Shown here one piece after another: positions 27,353 through 37,558 of a DNA stretch of 64,000 nucleotides (positions are counted from its first letter, which is position 1; each line of letters starts with the position of its first letter). Source of the stretch: Legionella lansingensis (GTDB taxonomy: Bacteria; Pseudomonadota; Gammaproteobacteria; Legionellales; Legionellaceae); assembly GCF_900187355.1 (NCBI RefSeq), contig NZ_LT906451.1, positions 1,302,501 through 1,366,500 on the forward strand, given 5' to 3'. The notes below the pieces were generated by a model that worked only from the letters and a program-made list of their open reading frames with translations, ran no database searches and was not told where the DNA came from. Position numbers and translations under genes: made by a program.

Positions 27353-30300
27353 ATGAGAAGAAAAGATGAAGTCGGACAGGATATTCATGCTAAGAAAAGA
27401 ATTGCCTATACCACAATTGCTGAAAGTGGGTTAGGAGCATTACTCCCTCAACTTGAATCCAAAGTAGAGTCTTTGCAAAAACGTCTTGCGGTTAGCTTAA
27501 GTAAAAAACCGACGTTGGAAGAGACGTTCACTGAGAAGCAAATCACAGCTGCTTTAAAACTTATCAGATTGATAAGAGGTATCTTACCAAATTTTGATAA
27601 AGGTAATCTACCTAATAAGATTGCCCTCGCTATTCTCAATGGAATTTCCTTATGGAGGGATTTGAAGAGTGTCCAAGCTAGCCTAAGCTCCACTCGCTAT
27701 GCCATATACAGCATCATTAAAGGCCAGTTGTCCGAGATTATTAGTAAAAGCATCGAAGAAAATGGCAATGTTCTTCCCAAGAATGATTCTTTGGAAGGTT
27801 TTAAAAATAGCCTAAAAAAACACATCCATAGCCAATTGCTTGATTTTCCAGAGCACTCCCCTTGCGCTGAATTACCTTTTCTACTCAACGAAATAGATGA
27901 CATTATTGATCATTTCGATTTCGGTGAGTATTGCGGTGAAACGTTTAAGGAGCAGGAGTTCTACATAGCGTTAAAAAAAGTATTATCTAAACGCTTTGTA
28001 GATAAGTACGGACAATTGGATTTAAAGGTAGTGCATCCTATCACTTATGAACTAACTGTGTTTCTTTTGATGATGTTGCCACAAATGTCTCCCAACTTAC
28101 AGGCATTTATATCCTTCTTAAATCCTGATGCTATCAACATTAAAGTGACTCGCGTTAAAGAAAACGTTCCCAATGATTACTGTTATCAGAAGGGGAAAGA
28201 ATTGATCGATGGTGAAGAGCTGTATCTTATAATGAGGGGTAAAGCTCCCAGTCATCTTTCTGCTAATTTGCGTCGCTATTTTACTGACTATGCAGATACA
28301 GTGCATGTAAAAAGTGAGCGAGCAAAAATGGATTTATTGCAGAAGTTTATTCAGAGTGAAAAACAAAGTCTTGACATGGACCTTGCACTCTATAAAAAAC
28401 TTGAAAGAGAAATGAAGGAAAAAAAAACCATCGATGCATTTGATGTCAAACCATCGATTGCTCTTCTACAGCAGCAGGAAGAGCAGGCAAAGGTCTTAAT
28501 TAAGGCTATTGTTGAAAAATTGACCTCTTATAAGACGCGGACCTTTAAGCAGCTTCTGGATGCATCCTCTGATGGCCTAAGAGAGCAATTAGCTCAGAAT
28601 ATGACTGATAAGCTTGATATAAGCTATGCGGAACAAATTTTACCTTCGATGTGTCTTATTGAAGAAACGCAAGGTTTTACGGTTATATCAATTCAAGAAA
28701 GCCTATATCAGATCACAGAAACGTCTCTTACTTATTTAGAGGATTCGCTTAAACAAATTAAAAAAGATAAAGAGCAACTTATTCGCGACTATCATCATCA
28801 AAGAAACGATCAAATCGCGCGTGAGCTTGATGGTGTCAATTCCAGTTTAAGTCACCTGATTCAGCAAATTAGCCAAATCCAAGTGACTGATAATATTGAC
28901 GATTTATTATTGCGCTTAAAAGAATTGAAGGAAAGGGTGGATAGCTTCTTAGAGCTCCAAACTTCTCTCGATCACTTAGACAAAGAATTAAGTCCCCCAT
29001 TTTATTGCCCAGAATCTTTAGATGATTCATTCAGAACAAGTATTGGGCACATTTATGAAACCAGCAGAGTTGTATTACAAGAATGTCAACACGTGCTGCA
29101 CAGGACAGAAAAAGCCATTAAAGCAAAAGAGAGAGCACTGACCTTGTGTCTCGAAAAAGAGCGGGCTGCCCAAGCTTTTGCAGAAAATATGAAATTACTG
29201 AATGCCCAAACCTTAGCATCGTTATGGCAAGACAAAAAAATATTGCTTGAAAGCAAAAAATCTCAAGGAAAAGAACTTCTCAAAGAAATAGAGGTTAAAA
29301 AGGAAAACCTCATAGACATCGATAGGCTTTATGGTAAAGGTGATCCGTTGTCCTGTCAGCCACCAAAATATATAACTCAACGCAATAGCAAGTTGAAAGA
29401 AGTTTTAGATACAGTAGAGATGATAAGAGATGATCTACTTACTTTCATACCTGAACAAAGTAAGTTCGAAAGTCTATTAAAAGTGACCAACTTAGAATCT
29501 ACTGAAGGAGCTTTCAATGCGCAATTATGGGTAGAATCCCTGGCGGCAAATATGGAGGATTCTTTGCAGCGAGAACAAGAGTTAGAGAAAGATGGCAATA
29601 CCAAAACTCAAATTCGCGATGCCCTATTAAGTGTAAGTTCAATTCTAAAGCAAGAAAGCATTAAAAACGTATCTGATGAGTTAGCAAAGTTAAAGTTACT
29701 AAATCAGTTAAAACCTGTCTATGGCTTGGGCACAAACCCGAAGAATGAAATAAATGAGCTGATTGCATTTATTACTGGCAAAAACAAGTTGGGTATTGAA
29801 ATATTGGCAAAAATATTGAGTTTATCTACCGCAGAGATTTATTCTTACTGTGCAAACGAAGAAAGGAAGAAGTTATTTCAGCAAGCAGTAGAAAAGCAAA
29901 CCCATCTTCTAAAACGACAGATAGAAAGCATCAATTTAGTAAAAACCCACAATGCAATATACAGAAAGCTTAAAGAGAATATTGCTCAAATTCGAAGCGA
30001 CCTTTCCAACCTGGTGGCATTCAATGAGATTCAACATGCTATGGATCAAGAATACAGAGAAAAAATGGAAGCCTTGAGCGTGCAAATGGCATTCTTGCAA
30101 GAGTCTTCCGGAGGGGTGGGTAAAGAGATTGGTTCTCTCGAGCTAGAAGTCCAAATCCTAGAAAAAATAAACCAATTACTTGATGGAAGTCAGACGCTAA
30201 ATAAACACCTCACTGCTGATACTCAAATTTCAGAAGCGCATTGTGTTATGGCGGAGAAACAGTTAAGAGATTTGCTCCAAGAGTTTATAGTACTCCAGCA

Positions 30301-31807
30301 ATTAGTAGCTTCGTGGAAAGAGGTTTTGAGTTATACTACGAGTACAGTAGGAATTGGTGAACTATTGACTACTTCGGGTCAAAGAGTTTCTGAACTAAGG
30401 GTTGCTGTTTGTAGTAGTAAATTCAAGGAGATTGAAGAGGCTATAGATTTAGTTGAGCAACCCTCCTTTGCTGTTCTATTAAATGTCCTGAGCCAACAGC
30501 TTGAAAAGTACAATAACTATTGTTCAGCAATACCGCTTGCCTTTAAGGACATCGATTTACTACGCAAAGAGTTAGAGGTGGCTCGCGGAACAAAAACAGC
30601 TGATGAAAATGAGAATACGAAGCCTTTAGAATCTCTTCGTAAGCAGTTGCAAATTAATTTTTTACAGAAAATTGAGCATATTTTAATCTCTTTTGCTGTT
30701 GAGATTCAAAGACAAGACCAGCAATTGAAGATTGCTCTTAGTGAGACGCGTGATAATTATCAGCTGCATTTATCGGCTGTGACCACCTTGGGCGTTTATC
30801 TTGAAACATTTCCAATATCAGACTTAGGTACTTTAAAGGCAGGTCTTGAGAAGTTACAACCAGATGCTAAGAATACCTTGCAGCGTTTAATGACCATAGA
30901 GACCAATATTAACCTGCTTAAGAAGGAACATGAGACTCACAGTATCGTATTACAGAATCAAAAGGCGCGTCAGGATATGCGGGAGCAGGTGCAGAGGCAA
31001 TTTTGCGAGCAGCTAAGTCATTACCTTGATCAACGTCATAAAAAATATAGATTTAAAGATTTTTTCAGCAGTCAAGATGTTATTCAACGTAAGCAATTCA
31101 TCGAAGGCCTATTAATAAAGTTAGAAGAGTATAGCCAGTCAGGTAAGAGTCAAGATATTTTAGATTATATCGCTAGAAGCAAGTTCCCGGGCTTAGGCTT
31201 ACAACCCATTCTCAGAAGATTGATCATTGCAATCAAAGCGTTGGATAAACAGACACCGTCTGAACAAACCAATTATGTAACGCTCAAACTACCAGAAATA
31301 CCGCATCATCAAGATGCCATGGAACAGCTTAAGACATTTGAATCTTCGCATCCTAAATTGTGTAGTGCTTTGACTGTCCTGGTTAGTGAAATTGATGAGC
31401 TTGAAAAGCATGGTAATAAAATTCAGGGAGAGGATGGTAAAACAGCAAAGGGGTTGGCTGTGTCCTTGCGCAAACAGGTGGATAGTTATATTTGTGCACA
31501 AGCTGTAAATGATCGTCTTTCAGTAAGCGATTTCGAGACGTTTCGTGCTGATTTTATGGACCTTTTACATAGTCAAGACGACAGTATGTCCAAACACCGC
31601 TCCTTCTGGAAACCCTTTATCACGAATGTTGCTGCGGCATTCTTCACATTAGGTATTGCTCTAGGTGTTAAGCTCATCGGTTCAAAGCTGATGACGGGGC
31701 ATGCCTCCTTCTTCGGTGAAACAATACGATTTCAATATGTGCAGAGTATTGAGGAGGAACTTGCAAATGTTGCTGCGGCTGTATCTGCGGTTGTATCTGC
31801 GGTTTGA
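27353..31807 (+). CDS. Giant coiled-coil protein, candidate Dot/Icm effector
   Basis: Unrecognised 1484-residue hydrophilic protein dominated by long helices with heptad-like Leu/Ile spacing, rich in Lys, Glu and Gln, especially about residues 450-680 and 850-1200. No enzymatic motif or signal peptide was found. Near the C-terminus there is one hydrophobic stretch (PFITNVAAAFFTLGIALGVKLIG) and a short Ala/Val tail. A long coiled-coil body with a terminal HRSFWKP-hydrophobic segment is common in large Legionella effectors. ATG 27353 has AGG 6 nt upstream; TTG 27326 is possible. It is monocistronic. Confidence 0.7.
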   Translation: MRRKDEVGQDIHAKKRIAYTTIAESGLGALLPQLESKVESLQKRLAVSLSKKPTLEETFTEKQITAALKLIRLIRGILPNFDKGNLPNKIALAILNGISLWRDLKSVQASLSSTRYAIYSIIKGQLSEIISKSIEENGNVLPKNDSLEGFKNSLKKHIHSQLLDFPEHSPCAELPFLLNEIDDIIDHFDFGEYCGETFKEQEFYIALKKVLSKRFVDKYGQLDLKVVHPITYELTVFLLMMLPQMSPNLQAFISFLNPDAINIKVTRVKENVPNDYCYQKGKELIDGEELYLIMRGKAPSHLSANLRRYFTDYADTVHVKSERAKMDLLQKFIQSEKQSLDMDLALYKKLEREMKEKKTIDAFDVKPSIALLQQQEEQAKVLIKAIVEKLTSYKTRTFKQLLDASSDGLREQLAQNMTDKLDISYAEQILPSMCLIEETQGFTVISIQESLYQITETSLTYLEDSLKQIKKDKEQLIRDYHHQRNDQIARELDGVNSSLSHLIQQISQIQVTDNIDDLLLRLKELKERVDSFLELQTSLDHLDKELSPPFYCPESLDDSFRTSIGHIYETSRVVLQECQHVLHRTEKAIKAKERALTLCLEKERAAQAFAENMKLLNAQTLASLWQDKKILLESKKSQGKELLKEIEVKKENLIDIDRLYGKGDPLSCQPPKYITQRNSKLKEVLDTVEMIRDDLLTFIPEQSKFESLLKVTNLESTEGAFNAQLWVESLAANMEDSLQREQELEKDGNTKTQIRDALLSVSSILKQESIKNVSDELAKLKLLNQLKPVYGLGTNPKNEINELIAFITGKNKLGIEILAKILSLSTAEIYSYCANEERKKLFQQAVEKQTHLLKRQIESINLVKTHNAIYRKLKENIAQIRSDLSNLVAFNEIQHAMDQEYREKMEALSVQMAFLQESSGGVGKEIGSLELEVQILEKINQLLDGSQTLNKHLTADTQISEAHCVMAEKQLRDLLQEFIVLQQLVASWKEVLSYTTSTVGIGELLTTSGQRVSELRVAVCSSKFKEIEEAIDLVEQPSFAVLLNVLSQQLEKYNNYCSAIPLAFKDIDLLRKELEVARGTKTADENENTKPLESLRKQLQINFLQKIEHILISFAVEIQRQDQQLKIALSETRDNYQLHLSAVTTLGVYLETFPISDLGTLKAGLEKLQPDAKNTLQRLMTIETNINLLKKEHETHSIVLQNQKARQDMREQVQRQFCEQLSHYLDQRHKKYRFKDFFSSQDVIQRKQFIEGLLIKLEEYSQSGKSQDILDYIARSKFPGLGLQPILRRLIIAIKALDKQTPSEQTNYVTLKLPEIPHHQDAMEQLKTFESSHPKLCSALTVLVSEIDELEKHGNKIQGEDGKTAKGLAVSLRKQVDSYICAQAVNDRLSVSDFETFRADFMDLLHSQDDSMSKHRSFWKPFITNVAAAFFTLGIALGVKLIGSKLMTGHASFFGETIRFQYVQSIEEELANVAAAVSAVVSAV

Positions 31808-31977
31808 GAAATAAGATCAGGCAACATACTTTCCATCAAAACCCTTCCTTTACCCAAGAATTTAATAGCTGCCTATACTAAATTTAAATGACGACGGATA
31901 TTTATATTTTAAAAAATATTCATGTCCTTGAGTCGCTCCCGGTTAATTTTAAAAACTGATCAATCTAGGAAAAAACC

Positions 31978-32724
31978 ATGAGGCTAAAAAATAAACTAGC
32001 TATTATTACCGGCGGTAATAGTGGGATAGGCTATGCTGTTGCCGAATTATTCCTTCGTGAAGGGGCAAAAATTGCCATTACTGGGCGCGATAAGAAAAAA
32101 ATTAGAGCAGCTCAAGATAAGTGGGGGCCAAAAGCCCTTTGTTGCCAAACAGATGTGACTGAACTACAGGCTCTAGAAATTTTTTTTGAAAAGGTTCAAA
32201 AACATTTTGCTCAAGGTATTGATATTCTTGTAGCCAATGCAGGGATATCGCAAGAGACCCCTCTTAAGGATACGACAGAAGAAAGCTTTAATAAGATTAT
32301 ATCTATCAATGTAAACGGTGTTTTTTTTACTGTGCAAAAGGCCTTGCCTTATTTAAAAAAAGGTTCCTCCATTATCTTAGTAGCCTCATTGGCTGCTAAA
32401 CAGGGAATTAAAAATTTTTCTGCTTATTGTGCCTCCAAAGCCGCTGTTCTTTCTTTAGCAAAATGTTTAGCTGCAGAATTAGTTAGCGAGAATATACGAG
32501 TGAACTCCATTTCTCCCGGAGTTGTTAATACACCAATTCTTCACGGTTTACAGTTATCTGAAGATAATTTGAAGAACTGGTCGGCATCCATTCCTTTAAA
32601 ACGCTTTGCCAAAGCTGAAGAAATAGCGCAGTCGATGCTTTTTTTAGCCTCAGAGGAATCAAGCTATCTTACAGGGGCTGATTTGGCCGTTGATGGCGGA
32701 TTGTCAGGGATTGGTTCTTTATAA
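31978..32724 (+). CDS. Short-chain dehydrogenase/reductase
   Basis: Classical SDR of 248 residues. The cofactor motif is TGGNSGIGYAVA, the structural motif NAGIS, the catalytic Ser is in LVASLAAK, and the Tyr/Lys pair is in YCASK. The substrate is unknown. An acidic residue after beta-strand 2 is absent (TGRDKKK), so NADP is possible. AGGA lies 8 nt before ATG. No partner gene; it is followed by a family C repeat. Confidence 0.9.
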   Translation: MRLKNKLAIITGGNSGIGYAVAELFLREGAKIAITGRDKKKIRAAQDKWGPKALCCQTDVTELQALEIFFEKVQKHFAQGIDILVANAGISQETPLKDTTEESFNKIISINVNGVFFTVQKALPYLKKGSSIILVASLAAKQGIKNFSAYCASKAAVLSLAKCLAAELVSENIRVNSISPGVVNTPILHGLQLSEDNLKNWSASIPLKRFAKAEEIAQSMLFLASEESSYLTGADLAVDGGLSGIGSL

Positions 32725-32772
32725 TGGCTAAGGATGGCAAGAAACATAACTTCTCTGGGTAGAGAAGAAGTA

Positions 32773-32803
32773 CCCCTCACCATGTAGCGCAGCGGGTGAG
32801 GGG
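32773..32803. repeat. Repeat family C hairpin
   Basis: CCCCTCACC and GGTGAGGGG arms (9 bp, perfect) around a 13-nt loop, between the convergent SDR and pdhC-like genes. It may terminate transcription from both sides. Confidence 0.65.
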
Positions 32804-32817
32804 CCATCAGAATTCAA

Positions 32818-33930
32818 TTAGGGCTTCTGCAAAGCATCAATCACAGCGCCTAAAAAGCGTGTTGCTTCTCCGCCTGTGACCGCGCGATGGTCAAAGCTTA
32901 AAGATAACGGCAAGAGACGATGCTTTTCAATTTTGCTTTGACTGACTACAGCCCCTTCATAAAGGCGACCCACTGCTAAAATTGCTACCATAGGGGGTAC
33001 AATAATTGGGCTGGCAAAACGTCCGGCGAATTTGCCAAAGTTCGACAGGGTGATTGTTGCTCCTTTTAAATTTTCAGAAGCCACTGTGCGATTCTGAACA
33101 TCTTTTTTGTAATCATTAATCATATGACGCAATTGGTCATCGCTATGCTTGGCTGCATCATGAATGACGGGCACAAATAAACCTTCTGTGCTATCCATTG
33201 CTAAACCTAAATTGACTTCTCTAAAGCATTTGCGTGCACCATGAGCGGTATCAAACCAGGCATTAAGAGCTGGTTCTTTTTTACAGGCTTGAATAATCGC
33301 TCGGATAAGGCGCACGGTAATATCACTTCCGGCATCCCAACCCTCGATGTCTGCTTCATCAAAAATACTAACGGGTACTACTTCTTGATGCGATTGCACC
33401 ATACTATTGAGCATTGCTCGCCGCACACCCCGTAAAGGCTCATAGCCTTCTGGAAGCTCGGCCTTTTTGTTCGCTGCGGCTTGTACATCTTCGCGGGTAA
33501 TCACTCCGTGCTCACCACTGCCTGTTACGCTCTTAAGATCGACACCTAGTTTTTTAGCGAGCAATCTTACAGCGGGTGTGACTTTAATGCGCGTGGATGT
33601 GGGACGACTTGCACCGATCGTGAATTTATCTTCGCTTATCTCAGTACTTTCTTCCAAATTACCAACAACGGTGCCTTTATCTTCGCGAAGCGTATCTGTT
33701 GCTGCAAAAGCAACCAAAGGTTCACCTGTCTTAATGACATCACCTGGCTTCCCAAATAACTTCACAATGGTTCCACCTTGAGGGCAAGGAACATCAACCA
33801 CTGCTTTTGCGGTTTCCATAGAAACTAAAGGTTGGTCAACTTGGACTGTATCACCTTCTTTGACAAACCACTCGTGAATTTCAGCATCAGGTAAGCCTTC
33901 GCCCAAATCAGGTAAATTGAATATATTCAT
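32818..33930 (-). CDS. pdhC: 2-oxoacid dehydrogenase E2, dihydrolipoyl acyltransferase
   Basis: E2 core of a pyruvate or branched-chain 2-oxoacid dehydrogenase complex, 370 residues. It has a single lipoyl domain with the lipoylated lysine in METAKAVVDVP, a peripheral subunit-binding domain (TPAVRLLAKKLGVDL), and the catalytic domain ending in SFDHRAVTGGEA. ATG 33930 has GGAG 5 nt upstream; GTG 33936 is less likely. It is the last gene of an E1alpha-E1beta-E2 operon. Lipoamide dehydrogenase (E3) is not present here. Confidence 0.92.
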   Translation of the reverse strand: MNIFNLPDLGEGLPDAEIHEWFVKEGDTVQVDQPLVSMETAKAVVDVPCPQGGTIVKLFGKPGDVIKTGEPLVAFAATDTLREDKGTVVGNLEESTEISEDKFTIGASRPTSTRIKVTPAVRLLAKKLGVDLKSVTGSGEHGVITREDVQAAANKKAELPEGYEPLRGVRRAMLNSMVQSHQEVVPVSIFDEADIEGWDAGSDITVRLIRAIIQACKKEPALNAWFDTAHGARKCFREVNLGLAMDSTEGLFVPVIHDAAKHSDDQLRHMINDYKKDVQNRTVASENLKGATITLSNFGKFAGRFASPIIVPPMVAILAVGRLYEGAVVSQSKIEKHRLLPLSLSFDHRAVTGGEATRFLGAVIDALQKP

Positions 33931-33932
33931 TA

Positions 33933-34907
33933 TCACTCCATTATGCTCATGACACTGTCTTTAATGCGGGATACACTGGGGATATAGTTTTTTTCTAACT
34001 GGAAGTAGGGCATGACGACGTCATAGCCAGTTACCCGCTGAACAGGAGCGAGTAAATCTGATAGACAATTTTCCATCAATTGTGCGGAAATTTCAGCACC
34101 CACTCCACAGGTTTTTGCGCCTTCATGAATGATCACACAACGCCCCGTTTTTTCAACAGACAAAAGAATGGTTTCAATATCCAGAGGCTTGATTGTGGCA
34201 ACATCAATGACTTCACAAGAGATGCCTTCATCACCTAGTTGTTTGGAAGCTTGCAATGTCTCATGTAAACTGGCTCCCCAGCTAACCAAAGTAACATCTT
34301 CTCCTTCTTGCAGCGTGAAGCATTTACCGAGTGGCAGTGCTTTACCGTCATCTTCCACAGGTTGTTTTACCAATCGATAAATTCGTTTAGGCTCCAGAAA
34401 AATAACGGGATCAGGATTTCTAATTGCTGCTAATAACAAACCATAACATCTTTTAGGTGAGGAGGGGATAACCACCTGTAAGCCTGGAATATGAGTAAAT
34501 AAGGCTTCTGTGCTTTCTGAATGATGCTCGGGAGCACGAATGCCACCACCAAAAGGAGCACGAAAGACCAAAGGACAATGCAATCGACCACGGGTTCTGT
34601 TGCGCATGCGCGCAGCATGAGAAATGATTTGATTCATTGCAGGGTAAATAAAACCCATAAATTGAAATTCTGCAACAGGTTTTAGACCCTGAGTTGACAT
34701 ACCTATGGCTAAACCTGCGATCATGGATTCGGCTAAAGGTGAATCGAATACGCGACGCTCACCAAACCTTTCTTGTAACCCGAGTGTGGCGCGGAATACA
34801 CCCCCATTTTTACCCACATCTTCACCAAAGACGACAACATTTTCATCATGGGCCAATTCATAAGCTAAAGCTTGTGTGACTGCTTCAACAAGCGTGATAT
34901 CAGGCAT
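33933..34907 (-). CDS. pdhB: 2-oxoacid (pyruvate-type) dehydrogenase E1 beta subunit
   Basis: E1 beta subunit of 324 residues that binds thiamine diphosphate jointly with E1 alpha. The N-terminal ThDP-binding part contains VVVFGEDVGKNGGVFRATLG and the C-terminal transketolase domain VTLVSWGAS. The start overlaps the end of pdhA by 8 nt. Branched-chain specificity is possible since BkdB is similar, but the E1 alpha looks PdhA-like. Confidence 0.93.
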   Translation of the reverse strand: MPDITLVEAVTQALAYELAHDENVVVFGEDVGKNGGVFRATLGLQERFGERRVFDSPLAESMIAGLAIGMSTQGLKPVAEFQFMGFIYPAMNQIISHAARMRNRTRGRLHCPLVFRAPFGGGIRAPEHHSESTEALFTHIPGLQVVIPSSPKRCYGLLLAAIRNPDPVIFLEPKRIYRLVKQPVEDDGKALPLGKCFTLQEGEDVTLVSWGASLHETLQASKQLGDEGISCEVIDVATIKPLDIETILLSVEKTGRCVIIHEGAKTCGVGAEISAQLMENCLSDLLAPVQRVTGYDVVMPYFQLEKNYIPSVSRIKDSVMSIME

Positions 34908-35973
34908 GAGATGCTTCCTCCATGGCTATTGCACGTTGCTCAACCAGGTAATCTGGTAATTCAGCATAGTGATAATCAAATATACTTGTTACGGGTTGTC
35001 GTGGGCGACTTAGGTATTCATTGACAGCTTCCTCAACGGTTTTTGTGCACTGATTGATTAAATTCTTTTCTTGCTGCTCATCCCAAAGCTGATGACGCTC
35101 TAAATAGTATTTAAAGCGGCTAATAGGCTCCTTTAGCTTGGCGAGTTCTACTTCTTCGCATGGTTGATAGCGAGTTGCATCATCGGCTGTGGTGTGATCA
35201 CAAAGACGATAGGTTAGAGCTTCAATTAATGTAGGCCCACCACCACGACGTGCTTTTTCAATGGCTTCACTAATGACCTGGCAGCAAGCCAGGATGTCGT
35301 TCCCATCCACTTGAATGCCGTCGAATCCAGCCGCAATGGCCTTTTGTGCGATCGTTTGTGAGGCAGTTTGTTTTGATAATGGAACAGAAATAGCCCATTG
35401 ATTGTTGTTCACGACAAAGACAACAGGCAAATTCCAGGTGCCTGCTACATTCATTGCCTCATAAAAATCACCTTCAGATGTTCCACCTTCACCCAGGCAT
35501 ACAACGGCCACGCGTTTTTCATTGCGGTATTGGAATGCAAAAGCCACGCCTGTTGCATGTAAGCACTGAGAGGCAATGGGCACACAAATTGGGAAATCTT
35601 CGGAATTACAAGCAAATTGGCTGCCGCGTTCATCGCCTCCCCAATAGGCAAGAATCTCAGACATTTTTACGCCACGCTGAAATTGGGCAGCATAATCACG
35701 ATAATAAGGCACGAAAACATCTTCTTTGCGCATTGCATGACCAATGGCTGTTGAGATAGCTTCCTGGCCATTAATGGGTGCATACGTGCCCATTTTCCCA
35801 GTACGCTGAAGTGCAATGGCTTTTTTGTCAAAAGCTCTTGTGTGCACCATGACACTATAGAGTTCTTTTAAGATATTTTCGTCTGTAGCAAAAGAAGGTA
35901 AGTTACTGGTAACTTCACCTTCTTCATTAATGTATTGGACAAAGGATATTTCAAAACTGGCGACTGTTGTCAC
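34900..35973 (-). CDS. pdhA: 2-oxoacid (pyruvate-type) dehydrogenase E1 alpha subunit
   Basis: E1 alpha subunit of 357 residues, resembling Gram-positive-type heterotetrameric PdhA throughout (YAPINGQEAISTAIG, PYYRDYA, FPICVPIASQCLHATG). The ThDP-binding motif reads GEGGTSEGD ... NNNQWAIS, with Glu in place of the usual Asp of GDG. It starts with GTG preceded by AAGGAG at 6 nt. First gene of the pdhABC operon, divergent from pabB. Confidence 0.93.
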   Translation of the reverse strand: MTTVASFEISFVQYINEEGEVTSNLPSFATDENILKELYSVMVHTRAFDKKAIALQRTGKMGTYAPINGQEAISTAIGHAMRKEDVFVPYYRDYAAQFQRGVKMSEILAYWGGDERGSQFACNSEDFPICVPIASQCLHATGVAFAFQYRNEKRVAVVCLGEGGTSEGDFYEAMNVAGTWNLPVVFVVNNNQWAISVPLSKQTASQTIAQKAIAAGFDGIQVDGNDILACCQVISEAIEKARRGGGPTLIEALTYRLCDHTTADDATRYQPCEEVELAKLKEPISRFKYYLERHQLWDEQQEKNLINQCTKTVEEAVNEYLSRPRQPVTSIFDYHYAELPDYLVEQRAIAMEEASHA

Positions 35974-36184
35974 GGCTGTCTCCTTGTTAACAACGCCGCC
36001 ATAGCATACTCACAATTGAGATTAAAAACTAGCAATTATGGTTATTTCCTTGTTAAAACCACAATGTAGTTCTTCTATAGAAAGGAAACAAATGAAATCC
36101 GAATTTGCAATAAACAGCCTGAGCTGTACAATTCTCGGCTATATGAGTGTGATTGAAATTTAATTATGTTATTAAAGGCTTATT

Positions 36185-37558
36185 GTGACTAGCTATAAAA
36201 TATTTCAGCTCGCTTACGCAGAGAATCTGGTCAATCGTTACCAGCAGTTGGCCGGATTGCCTGGATTTGTACTACTTGAAACGAGCGACAGAACTCAGGG
36301 GCGTTATGACATTGCAAGTGCTTACCCCTATGATCGTGTGAAAATCCAGTCTGATGTTTCTTGTGTGAATAAGGCTTTTGCGAAATTGCAAGCATTCATT
36401 CCGACAACCACATCGATTCTTGATATCCCTTTTCAAGGGGGAGCTATTGGTTACTTCTCCTATGACTTAGGAACAAAACTGGAAAATATATCCTCCTTAC
36501 CTCAGAACAGTTTAAAAGGGATGCCTTGGCTTAATTTTGGCCTCTATGACTGGGCCATCATCAGTGATCATAAGCTTAAGAAAGCTATACTTTTTTCAGC
36601 CAACACTCGTCCGGAAACTGCTGGAATTGTCGACGAAATCTTAACGCGCTGGCATTCGTGTGAGCCTAAGCGAGAAATGTTCAGATTAAGAGGACCGTTT
36701 GTTCCTTTAATTTCTAAAGCCTCGTATCGTGAGGCATTCCAATCTATTCATAACGATTTGCAGAAAGGACGGTGTTATCAGGTCAACTATACTCAACCGT
36801 TTAATGCCCCTTATGTTGGCGATCCTTGGGAACTGTATAAACAGATCCGCAGTCAGAATCCTGTGCCATATTCTGCGTTCTTACATTATGAAGAGGAAGA
36901 TATTCTCAGTTTCTCCCCAGAACGTTTTTTACTCCAGGACCAAGAGCGCTTACTTACTTCTCCCATTAAAGGAACCGAGCGACGTGTGAGAGAAATTGAA
37001 GAAGATAGACAGCTAAGACAGCGTTTGCTTGCAAGTGAGAAGAATCTAGCTGAAAACGTCATGATTGTTGATTTATTACGCAATGATCTTGGAAAAATTG
37101 CTAAACCTGGTTCTGTTCAAGTCAAATCATTATGTGAGGTCCAAAGCTTTAAGGCTGTTCATCATTTAGTAAGCCATATCGAAGCGCTTCGTAGAGATGA
37201 TGTGGTTGCTGTAGAGGCTTTTAAGGCCTGTTTTCCAGGAGGGTCGATTACCGGCGCACCAAAATTAGAGTCTATGCGTGTCATAGCGGAGCAAGAATTG
37301 TATAGTCGTGGACTATACTGTGGGAATATTGCTTATTTTTCTTATCATGGACGTTCTGATAGTAATATTGCTATACGTACGATCACGGCACGTAATCAGA
37401 TTTTACATTTGGCTGCAGGTGGTGGAATTGTTATTGACTCGAACTGGGAAGATGAATACCGTGAATGTCTTACTAAAATAGCTGCAATTACAAATGTGCT
37501 CAACAAAGATAAACAAACCAGATTTGCAAAGAATAGCGTCTGTTCTAGTCGTGCATAA
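36185..37558 (+). CDS. pabB: Aminodeoxychorismate synthase component I
   Basis: Chorismate-utilising enzyme of 457 residues that makes 4-amino-4-deoxychorismate for folate. The key PabB motif is TSPIKGTERR, where the lysine forms a covalent intermediate; anthranilate synthase TrpE has Ala there. FSPERFLL, LLRNDLGKIA and FPGGSITGAPK complete the family pattern. It starts with GTG. No amidotransferase pabA is adjacent. Its end overlaps the Nudix gene by up to 65 nt. Confidence 0.93.
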   Translation: MTSYKIFQLAYAENLVNRYQQLAGLPGFVLLETSDRTQGRYDIASAYPYDRVKIQSDVSCVNKAFAKLQAFIPTTTSILDIPFQGGAIGYFSYDLGTKLENISSLPQNSLKGMPWLNFGLYDWAIISDHKLKKAILFSANTRPETAGIVDEILTRWHSCEPKREMFRLRGPFVPLISKASYREAFQSIHNDLQKGRCYQVNYTQPFNAPYVGDPWELYKQIRSQNPVPYSAFLHYEEEDILSFSPERFLLQDQERLLTSPIKGTERRVREIEEDRQLRQRLLASEKNLAENVMIVDLLRNDLGKIAKPGSVQVKSLCEVQSFKAVHHLVSHIEALRRDDVVAVEAFKACFPGGSITGAPKLESMRVIAEQELYSRGLYCGNIAYFSYHGRSDSNIAIRTITARNQILHLAAGGGIVIDSNWEDEYRECLTKIAAITNVLNKDKQTRFAKNSVCSSRA

